Positions 7,465-13,129 of a DNA stretch of 16,466 nt are shown here, one piece after another. How positions within the stretch are numbered: position 1 is the first letter of the stretch; each line of letters opens with the position of its first letter. The position numbers and the translations under genes were made by a program. Location of the stretch: assembly GCA_937930605.1 (NCBI GenBank), contig CALHBZ010000051.1, positions 1 through 16,466 on the forward strand, given 5' to 3'. The notes below the pieces were generated by a model that did no database searches, was not told the DNA's origin, and worked only from the letters and a program-made list of their open reading frames with translations. This stretch comes from Streptococcus oralis (GTDB taxonomy: Bacteria; Bacillota; Bacilli; Lactobacillales; Streptococcaceae).

Positions 7465-7484
7465 TTTCTAAAGAGTTTCTAAAG
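7465..7484 (-). promoter_or_regulatory. Tandem 9-bp direct repeats, candidate response-regulator site
   Basis: TTTCTAAAG occurs at 7465-7473 and again, perfectly, at 7476-7484, start to start 11 bp. On the transcribed strand this reads CTTTAGAAA twice. The repeats end about 30 bases upstream of the -10 of the ABC operon, at about -42 to -61 from the expected start. Two same-face repeats next to a poor -35 are the usual architecture for OmpR-family activation. Assignment to the neighbouring regulator is inference. Confidence 0.55.
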
Positions 7485-7497
7485 TTTTGTGATTCTT

Positions 7498-7531
7498 AAA
7501 AAAAAACAAAACCCAGTTGACATGAACTGGG
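7498..7531 (-). terminator. Rho-independent terminator of the Cof-type phosphatase gene
   Basis: CCCAGTT (7512-7518) and AACTGGG (7525-7531) form a 7-bp stem with a 6-base loop. On the minus strand it is followed by TTTT, G and nine T (7511 down to 7498). It starts 9 bases after the phosphatase stop codon. Confidence 0.9.
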
Positions 7532-7539
7532 CTTCTCAA

Positions 7540-8349
7540 TTATAAAATATACTTCTCAATGGCACGCGCGACGCCGTCTTCTTCATTGCTGGATGTAACG
7601 TCATTGGCAAGGGATTTGACATGCTCACTAGCATTTCCCATAGCAATGCCAAGGCCTGCAAACTGGAGCATTTCGATATCATTATTAGCATCACCCATGG
7701 CCATAATTTCTGATGGCTCAATCTGCAAAATATCAGCTAGTCGTGAAAGAGCAGTAGCTTTTGTGGTTCCAAGTGGCATGGCTTCATAAATGACAGGCTG
7801 CGAACGAACGCCACTAAATCGTTGGCAGAGTTCTGTAGCAAAACGCTCTTCAAAATCATCTGTTTGTTCTTTAGTGCCTAAAAACATGCCTTGGAACATA
7901 CGATACTTACCACTAGTGGCTTCCTCAAGGGAAATTTCAGTTAGGTCTGAAAAAACAAGTTTGGCATCATTTTGAATGATTTGATTTGGCTTGCCACCAA
8001 GAACAAAATAATGTTCTTCATCAAAAAGAGTCAACTGAACATCACTCTTTTCAGCTAGGTCATAGAGGTATTCAATGTCAGCTGGGCTGAGTTCTTGCCA
8101 GTCAACTAGACTCCAGTCACTGGTCTGGTGGGTTGAGCAACCGTTATTGACAATGACATACTCATTCTGGAGGTTAAGTCCAAGTTTTTTATAGTAGGGG
8201 AGGACACCGAAAAGCGGGCGACCTGTACAGAGAACCAGTTTGACACCTTTTTCAATGGCCTGATGAATGGCAGTGATGTGGGCTTGTGGGATTTCCTTGG
8301 CTTCATTGAGGAGGGTTCCGTCCATATCCAAGGCTAGTAGTTTAATCAT
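7540..8349 (-). CDS. Cof-type HAD-IIB family sugar-phosphatase-like hydrolase
   Basis: This 269-aa cytosolic haloacid-dehalogenase superfamily hydrolase has the length typical of Cof/YidA-like phosphatases. Motif I is LDMDGTL with nucleophile D8 and acid/base D10. Motif II is LCTGRP with T42. The motif III lysine lies in GTTKATAL near residue 197. Motif IV is MGDANNDIEML with D220 and D224 binding Mg2+. The central region (about 85-190) is the alpha/beta C2B cap that sets substrate choice. Likely substrates are small phosphorylated sugars or cofactors, and the specific one cannot be told. Start at 8349 has AAGGAAG (8354-8360 on the plus strand). The gene has its own extended -10 promoter and terminator, and its neighbours on both sides are transcribed separately, so no functional link with them is implied. 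Confidence 0.92.
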   Translation of the reverse strand: MIKLLALDMDGTLLNEAKEIPQAHITAIHQAIEKGVKLVLCTGRPLFGVLPYYKKLGLNLQNEYVIVNNGCSTHQTSDWSLVDWQELSPADIEYLYDLAEKSDVQLTLFDEEHYFVLGGKPNQIIQNDAKLVFSDLTEISLEEATSGKYRMFQGMFLGTKEQTDDFEERFATELCQRFSGVRSQPVIYEAMPLGTTKATALSRLADILQIEPSEIMAMGDANNDIEMLQFAGLGIAMGNASEHVKSLANDVTSSNEEDGVARAIEKYIL

Positions 8350-8377
8350 AAGACTTCCTTCTTTATCTTTTGGTATT

Positions 8378-8386
8378 ATTATAGCA
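8378..8386 (-). promoter_or_regulatory. Extended -10 promoter of the Cof-type phosphatase gene
   Basis: On the minus strand TGCTATAAT reads 8386 to 8378, a full extended -10, about 29 bases upstream of the ATG. CTATCA sits at the 17-bp-spaced -35 position (8406-8401), a weak match. The promoter diverges from the peptide-gene promoter at 8492. Confidence 0.75.
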
Positions 8387-8491
8387 TATTTTGGAGAAGA
8401 TGATAGTCAAAGGGACAGGAGCTAATTGATTTTGCAGTTTAGGACGTTTCGATGACAATTCAAGATTTGAAGAGGATATTTTGCAAAGATA

Positions 8492-8500
8492 TGCTATACT
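8492..8500 (+). promoter_or_regulatory. Extended -10 promoter of the GG-leader peptide cassette
   Basis: TGCTATACT at 8492-8500 is an extended -10 (TATACT at 8495-8500). The expected transcript start is near 8507, leaving an untranslated leader of about 110 bases before the peptide ATG at 8620. The -35 region is poor. Upstream, ACAATTCAAG (8455-8464) and ATATTTTGC (8476-8484) lie 21 bp apart and might be a degenerate activator site. Confidence 0.7.
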
Positions 8501-8504
8501 AAAC

Positions 8505-8527
8505 TTGTCAAAGTTGCAACTAGACAA
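8505..8527 (+). promoter_or_regulatory. Dyad over the transcription start, candidate operator
   Basis: A perfect 10-bp palindrome, AGTTGCAACT (8512-8521), is flanked by TTGTC (8505-8509) and its complement GACAA (8523-8527). The flanking arms are offset by one base. The dyad begins four bases after the -10 and covers the expected start point, where a dimeric repressor would block initiation. The protein that might bind is unknown. Confidence 0.45.
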
Positions 8528-8531
8528 ATAT

Positions 8532-8559
8532 AAAAAAACTAACTTAAAATAGTTTTTTT
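8532..8559 (+). promoter_or_regulatory. AT-rich hairpin in the leader of the peptide gene
   Basis: AAAAAAACTA (8532-8541) and TAGTTTTTTT (8550-8559) are perfect inverted repeats with an 8-base loop. In RNA the 3' arm is itself a run of seven U, so the structure could act as a weak intrinsic terminator or attenuator between the promoter and the peptide gene. The stem has only one G-C pair, so its strength is doubtful. Confidence 0.45.
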
Positions 8560-8619
8560 GTAAGTAGGTATGAGTAGAAGATTACTCAACTAATCTGAAC
8601 AATAATGGAGGAATACATC

Positions 8620-8841
8620 ATGGTTTTAATGAAAAAAAATGTAAATCTAACAAATGAAGAATTAGAGATGATACAAGGTGGAGCAGATCCCTATGGTAAA
8701 GAGGCTAATAATTATGTCACTTGGCAAATAGCGCCGGTATTAACTATGCCGGTTCATGGATTTTGTCCTAGTGGCACTTATGATTTAGGATATATTGGCG
8801 GAGGTAATCATCTTTGCAAAGGAAGTGCTGCGAGATTTTAA
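8620..8841 (+). CDS. Double-glycine-leader peptide (putative bacteriocin or signal precursor)
   Basis: This 73-aa precursor has a 21-residue leader ending LTNEELEMIQGG, matching the double-glycine pattern (L..EL..I.GG) that C39-peptidase ABC exporters cut after G21. The predicted mature peptide is 52 aa, A22-F73. It is Gly- and aromatic-rich, with Cys at 49 and 66 that could form a disulfide, and a GYIGGGNHLCKG stretch near the end. No pediocin box (YGNGV) or lantibiotic modification genes are seen. The start at 8620 has GGAGG (8607-8611) with 8 bases of spacing. The in-frame ATG at 8605 contains that site and is unlikely, and ATG 8629 is too far from it. A CPBP protease gene follows in the same orientation. 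No exporter is in the window, so ComAB- or BlpAB-like machinery elsewhere would be needed. The peptide family was not recognised. Confidence 0.8.
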   Translation: MVLMKKNVNLTNEELEMIQGGADPYGKEANNYVTWQIAPVLTMPVHGFCPSGTYDLGYIGGGNHLCKGSAARF

Positions 8842-8893
8842 ATAAAATATATTAGTAATATGAAGAAACAAGGGGAGAAAGCTGAGTCATAGT

Positions 8894-9565
8894 ATGAAAA
8901 AAAGAGTAGTACAGATTTTACTAGCCTTATTGGTAATTATTTATAGGAAGACATGGTTTTGGTGGATTTTTAATCATTTTGCAGGTAGGCTTGTGCCTGC
9001 TAGTAGAGAATTTTTTCAAATTCTTGCTTTTTTAGAGCTCATCGTTACTTTTATAGCTATTCTTTATTTAGTAGTATTCGAAGGTAAGAAAATTCTTGAG
9101 TTGAAGTGGAAATGGAGATATCCAGTTTATGTGCTTCTTGCTTATGGAGTCAATCATCTTTCAGGTATTGTGTTTTCTTTTTTAACCCCAGCAACGTCCA
9201 ATCAAATGGCTTTAAATGAATTAGTTGAGATGACAGGGCGACAAGAGTTACTATATTTATTGCTTATTACTTGTCTGCTAGGACCAATTACAGAAGAATT
9301 GGTTTATCGAGGAGTTCTGATGAATACATTTTTGAAAGATTCACCTTGGTATGGAGATGTTTTACTATCAGCCTGTGTCTTTGGCTATGTGCATGTTTCT
9401 GATGGTATAACACCACTTGCCTTTTTCACCTATGCAAGCGGAGGAGCGATTGTAGCATTCCTCTACCGAAAAACTCATTCTCTCTATTATCCCATTTTGC
9501 TCCATATCATGATTAACATGACTGCATTTTGGTATTTATGGATCAATCTATTTTCAGCGAGTTAG
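8894..9565 (+). CDS. CPBP family intramembrane glutamic endopeptidase (Abi/CAAX-protease type)
   Basis: This 223-aa multi-pass membrane protein has all catalytic motifs of the CPBP/Abi family: EELVYR (E134, E135, R139), FGYVH (F163, H167) and HIMIN (H204, N208). About six hydrophobic segments run from residue 6 to 221. In streptococci and lactobacilli such proteins often follow bacteriocin genes and act as self-immunity proteins (PncO and SkkI-like). Others are linked to peptide processing or signalling. It lies 52 bases after the GG-leader peptide and is probably co-transcribed, which favours an immunity or processing role (inference). The ribosome site is odd: AGGGGAG (8871-8877) is 16 bases from the ATG. 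A ten-codon frame, ATG 8860 to TAG 8892, ends one base before the ATG and may allow coupling. CTG at 8882 is a less likely alternative start. Confidence 0.88.
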   Translation: MKKRVVQILLALLVIIYRKTWFWWIFNHFAGRLVPASREFFQILAFLELIVTFIAILYLVVFEGKKILELKWKWRYPVYVLLAYGVNHLSGIVFSFLTPATSNQMALNELVEMTGRQELLYLLLITCLLGPITEELVYRGVLMNTFLKDSPWYGDVLLSACVFGYVHVSDGITPLAFFTYASGGAIVAFLYRKTHSLYYPILLHIMINMTAFWYLWINLFSAS

Positions 9566-9577
9566 TGCTTAGCAATC

Positions 9578-9617
9578 AGAGGCTGGGACAAAAGTCCTAG
9601 CCTCTAAATTTTCTTTG
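9578..9617 (+). terminator. Terminator-like hairpin at the left end of the repeat element
   Basis: AGAGGCTGGGAC (9578-9589) pairs with GTCCTAGCCTCT (9594-9605) around an AAAA loop, a 12-bp stem with one G-U pair, followed by AAATTTTCTTT. It begins 12 bases after the CPBP stop codon, so it probably ends the cassette transcript while also forming the edge of the repeat. Confidence 0.7.
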
Positions 9618-9754
9618 GATTGTCGAGCAAGACGCAGTAGTTGAGTGGGCTCTACTACGCTGATTGCATCAGCTTTTACAGCCCTACTCAACTGTGCGGA
9701 GGTGGGACGACGAAATCGAATTCTAACGAATTACCGATTTCTGTCCCACTCTCT
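9578..9754. repeat. Small intergenic repeat with terminal inverted repeats (RUP/MITE-like)
   Basis: About 177 bp of highly structured non-coding DNA. The ends, AGAGGCTGGGACAAAAGTC (9578-9596) and the complement of 9736-9754, are imperfect terminal inverted repeats matching at 15 of 19 positions. Inside are three hairpins: 9578-9605; 9639-9693 (AGTTGAGT-GGGCT against AGCCCTACTCAACT, enclosing GCTGAT/ATCAGC at 9659-9673); and 9702-9749 (GTGGGAC/GTCCCAC enclosing GAAATCG/CGATTTC). No open frame and no clear target duplication is seen. The layout and the GGGAC/GTCCC ends resemble the small mobile repeats scattered in mitis-group genomes, of which RUP is one. The exact family name is from memory and uncertain. 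Confidence 0.65.
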
Positions 9755-9810
9755 TTCTTTTCTTCAGAAGTTTTAAGAACTCTCTATCTATAGGATTGGT
9801 AGTCAAAAAA

Positions 9811-9819
9811 TGGTATAAT
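9811..9819 (+). promoter_or_regulatory. Extended -10 promoter of rexBA
   Basis: TGGTATAAT at 9811-9819 is an extended -10 with a consensus hexamer at 9814-9819, 31 bases before the rexB ATG. It lies downstream of the repeat element, so the element does not separate promoter from gene. No clear -35 is seen. Confidence 0.75.
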
Positions 9820-9850
9820 AAAAGGTAATGAAAAAATAAACGAGGCAGAG

Positions 9851-12800
9851 ATGAAATTACTGTATACTGATATTCGGACTTCTTTGACAGAAATCCTAAC
9901 CAGAGAGGCGGAAGAGCTGGTTGCTACTGGTAAGCGGGTTTTCTACATCGCACCCAACTCTCTTTCATTCGAAAAAGAACGCGCCGTGCTGGAATGCTTG
10001 TCCCAGCAGGCTTCTTTTGCGATTACTGTCACGCGCTTTGCTCAAATGGCTCGTTATCTGGTTTTAAATGACTTGCCTACAAAGACCAGTCTTGATGACA
10101 TCGGCCTTGGAATGGCCTTCTATAAATGCCTAGCTGAACTTGATCCCAAAGAGTTACGAGTTTATGGTGCTATTAAGCAAGACCCTCAATTTATCCAGCA
10201 GTTGATTGAACTTTATCACGAGATGACGACTGCTCAGATGAACTTTTTAGACTTGGAAAATTTGGCTGATGAGGACAAGCGAGCGGATTTACTCTTGATT
10301 TTTGAGAAAGTGACTGCCTATCTTAATCAAAGCCAGTTGGCTCAGGGGAGTCAGTTGTCCCATTTGATTGAGGCTATTGAGAATGACAAGGTAAGTAGTG
10401 ATTTCAGTCAGATTGCCTTGGTTATTGATGGCTTTACCCGTTTTTCTGCAGAGGAAGAGCGTGTAGTGGATCTACTCCATCGTAAGGGGGTAGAGATTGT
10501 CATTGGTGTTTATGCAAGTAAGAAGGCTTATACTAGTCCCTTCGCCGATGGCAATCTCTACCAAGCCAGTGTAGAGTTTCTTCATCATTTAGGTGCTAAA
10601 TACCAGACGCCTGCTCAAGATCGTTCTCAGACACATGAGACAATGGATAGTTTTGACAAGGCCTCTCGTTTGTTGGAGTCTTCTTATGACTTCTCAGAAC
10701 TCGCTTTAGATATCGATGAGAAGGATAGTGAAAATCTACAAATCTGGTCTTGTTTGACACAAAAGGAAGAGTTGGAGTTAGTAGCTCGTAGCATTCGTCA
10801 GAAATTACATGACCATCCAGAACTGAGTTACAAGCATTTTCGTATTCTGCTGGGGGATGTGGCTTCTTACCAGTTATCACTTAAAACCATTTTTGACCAG
10901 TACCAGATTCCTTTTTATCTTGGTAGAAGTGAATCCATGGCCCATCATCCCTTAACCCAGTATGTCGAATCTATTTTGCGTTTGAAACGCTACCGTTTTC
11001 GTCAGGAGGATTTGATTAATCTCCTCAGAACTGGTCTGTATACTGACCTTAGACAAGCGGATATTGATGCTTTTGAGCAATATCTCCGCTATCTTGGTAT
11101 CAACGGCTTGCTAGCCTTTCAGCAAACCTTCACCAAATCCCACCATGGAAAGTTTGATTTGGAACGTTTGAATGCCATTCGTTTGCGAGTTTTGGCTCCT
11201 CTTGAAACCTTATTTGCCAGTCGGAAACAGAAGGCTGAAAATCTCTTGCAAAAGTGGAGTACTTTTCTAAAAAATGCTGCATTAAGCAAGCAGATGCAAG
11301 GTTTAACATCTACTATGGAAGTCCTAGAGCAGGAAAGACAAGCTGAAGTTTGGAAAGCTTTCTGTCATGTTTTAGAACAATTTGCGACCGTTTTTGATGG
11401 GTCACAAGTTAGTCTGGAGGACTTCCTAGCCTTGCTCCACTCAGGTATGACTTTATCTCAGTATCGCACCATTCCAGCGACAGTGGACACTGTTCTGGTG
11501 CAGAGTTACGATTTGATTGCACCACTGACTGCTGACTTTGTCTATGCCATTGGACTAACTCAGGATCATTTACCAAAAATCGCGCAAAATACTAGCCTTT
11601 TGACAGATGAAGAAAGACAAAGCCTAAACCAAGCGACAGAAGAAGGAGCACGATTGCTGATTGCAAGCAGTGAAAACCTCAAGAAAAATCGCTATACCAT
11701 GCTTTCTTTAGTCAATGCTGCCCGTAAGCAGTTGATTTTGTCAGCACCAACTCTTCTCAATGAAAACGAGAGCAAGGAATCTGCCTATCTTCATGAATTG
11801 GTAAGTTTTGGATTTAGCAGAAGAGAAAAGAGAATGAACCATAAAAATCTTAGCAAAGAAGATATGGGTTCTTATCACAGTCTCTTGTCTAGTCTCGTTG
11901 CCTATCATCAGCAAGCTGCTTCTAGTAAAAATGAACAAGATTTAACTTTTGTCACGGTCTTAGCGCGTGTCATGGGTAAAAAACTAGATCAAAAAGGCCT
12001 TACAAATCCAGCTATCCCAACTAGTCCAAGTAGCAAACCATTAGAGAAAGAGACCTTGCAGGCTCTCTATCCAGCTGACAAAGAGTTTTACCTGTCTACC
12101 TCTGGTTTGACGGAGTTTTATCGCAATGAATACAGTTATTTCCTCCGTTATGTCTTAGGTTTGCAGGAAGAATTGTGCCTTCGTCCAGATGCTCGCAGTC
12201 ATGGGAATTTCTTGCATCGTATTTTTGAACGTGCCTTGAAACTGCCTACTGAAAATCCATTCGACCAACGTCTGGAGCAAGCTATTCAAGAAACCAGTCA
12301 TGAACGGGAATTTGAAGCCATTTATCAAGAAAGTTTAGAAGCCCAGTTTACCAAGGAAGTTCTTCTCGATGTCGCTCGGACTACTGGGCACATCCTTCGT
12401 CATAATCCAGCCATCGAAACCATCCAAGAGGAAGCAACATTTGGCGGCAAAGATCAAGCCTTTATTCAATTGGATAATGGTCGCAGTGTCCATGTGCGAG
12501 GCAAGGTTGACCGTATTGACCGCCTGAAAGCTGATGGAGCACTAGGGGTGGTGGACTACAAGTCTAGTTTGACCCAGTTCCAGTTTCCTCATTTTTTCAA
12601 CGGGCTTAATTCCCAACTGCCAACCTATCTTGCTGCTCTAAAAAGAGAAGGGGAGCAGAACTTTTTCGGAGCCATGTACTTGGAAATGGCTGAACCAGTC
12701 CAATCTCTGTTAACCGTTAAAAGTCTGGCAGGTGCAGTAGTAGAAGCCAGCAAGTCAATGAAATACCAAGGCCTCTTTTTAGAAAAAGAAAGCGGTCATT

Positions 12801-13129
12801 TGGGCGAATTTTACAACAAAAACAAGGCTAATCAGCTGACCGATGAAGAATTCCAGCTCTTACTGGACTATAATGCTCATCTTTACAAGAAAGCAGCTGA
12901 GAGGATTTTAGAAGGCCAGTTCGCTATCAATCCATACACAGAGAACGGAAGAAGTATTGCCCCATACGTCCAGCAACATCAAGCCATTACAGGATTTGAA
13001 GCCAATTACCATTTGGGTCAAGCTCGTTTCCTAGAAAAGTTAGACCTAGCTGCTGATGGCAAGCGTCTGGTCGGAGAAAAACTCAAGCAAGCATGGTTTG
13101 AAAAAATGAGAGAGGAGTTGAATCGATGA
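9851..13129 (+). CDS. rexB: ATP-dependent helicase/nuclease subunit B
   Basis: RexB is the second subunit of the AddAB-type helicase-nuclease (RexAB), which resects DNA double-strand ends to a Chi site and prepares them for RecA. The protein has 1092 aa. The N-terminal and middle parts are the degenerate UvrD-like helicase fold ([16 protein letters not shown] near residue 30, without a working Walker A). The C-terminal PD-(D/E)XK nuclease shows LHRIFERAL with H789, RGKVDRID with D887, and GVVDYKSS with D902 and K904. Unlike AddB of Bacillus, the four Fe-S cysteines are missing: where a CPFxxF motif is expected the sequence is [12 protein letters not shown], and the C-terminal region after K904 has no cysteine. 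This fits streptococcal RexB. The start at 9851 has only a modest CGAGG (9841-9845). The stop overlaps rexA by ATGA. Confidence 0.96.
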   Translation: MKLLYTDIRTSLTEILTREAEELVATGKRVFYIAPNSLSFEKERAVLECLSQQASFAITVTRFAQMARYLVLNDLPTKTSLDDIGLGMAFYKCLAELDPKELRVYGAIKQDPQFIQQLIELYHEMTTAQMNFLDLENLADEDKRADLLLIFEKVTAYLNQSQLAQGSQLSHLIEAIENDKVSSDFSQIALVIDGFTRFSAEEERVVDLLHRKGVEIVIGVYASKKAYTSPFADGNLYQASVEFLHHLGAKYQTPAQDRSQTHETMDSFDKASRLLESSYDFSELALDIDEKDSENLQIWSCLTQKEELELVARSIRQKLHDHPELSYKHFRILLGDVASYQLSLKTIFDQYQIPFYLGRSESMAHHPLTQYVESILRLKRYRFRQEDLINLLRTGLYTDLRQADIDAFEQYLRYLGINGLLAFQQTFTKSHHGKFDLERLNAIRLRVLAPLETLFASRKQKAENLLQKWSTFLKNAALSKQMQGLTSTMEVLEQERQAEVWKAFCHVLEQFATVFDGSQVSLEDFLALLHSGMTLSQYRTIPATVDTVLVQSYDLIAPLTADFVYAIGLTQDHLPKIAQNTSLLTDEERQSLNQATEEGARLLIASSENLKKNRYTMLSLVNAARKQLILSAPTLLNENESKESAYLHELVSFGFSRREKRMNHKNLSKEDMGSYHSLLSSLVAYHQQAASSKNEQDLTFVTVLARVMGKKLDQKGLTNPAIPTSPSSKPLEKETLQALYPADKEFYLSTSGLTEFYRNEYSYFLRYVLGLQEELCLRPDARSHGNFLHRIFERALKLPTENPFDQRLEQAIQETSHEREFEAIYQESLEAQFTKEVLLDVARTTGHILRHNPAIETIQEEATFGGKDQAFIQLDNGRSVHVRGKVDRIDRLKADGALGVVDYKSSLTQFQFPHFFNGLNSQLPTYLAALKREGEQNFFGAMYLEMAEPVQSLLTVKSLAGAVVEASKSMKYQGLFLEKESGHLGEFYNKNKANQLTDEEFQLLLDYNAHLYKKAAERILEGQFAINPYTENGRSIAPYVQQHQAITGFEANYHLGQARFLEKLDLAADGKRLVGEKLKQAWFEKMREELNR

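Noticed and set aside
8605..8619. Upstream ATG of the GG-leader peptide
   Set aside because: This ATG is part of the TGGAGGA ribosome site serving ATG 8620 and has no SD of its own. GG leaders are usually 15-25 residues, as given by the 8620 start.
8605..8841. Lantibiotic precursor or pediocin-like bacteriocin
   Set aside because: No lanthionine synthetase genes are nearby, the mature part is not rich in Ser/Thr/Cys, and there is no YGNGV motif. Only the generic GG leader is supported.
9578..9754. Small structured RNA or riboswitch upstream of rexB
   Set aside because: The rexB promoter lies downstream at 9811-9819, so the structure would not be in the rexB leader, and the terminal inverted repeats favour a mobile repeat.
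10596..10880. Minus-strand open frame within rexB (94 codons)
   Set aside because: It lies wholly inside a well-conserved gene, has no ribosome site or recognisable domain, and is explained as a shadow of the coding strand. The same holds for minus-strand frames inside nspC, aguA, the kinase and rexA.
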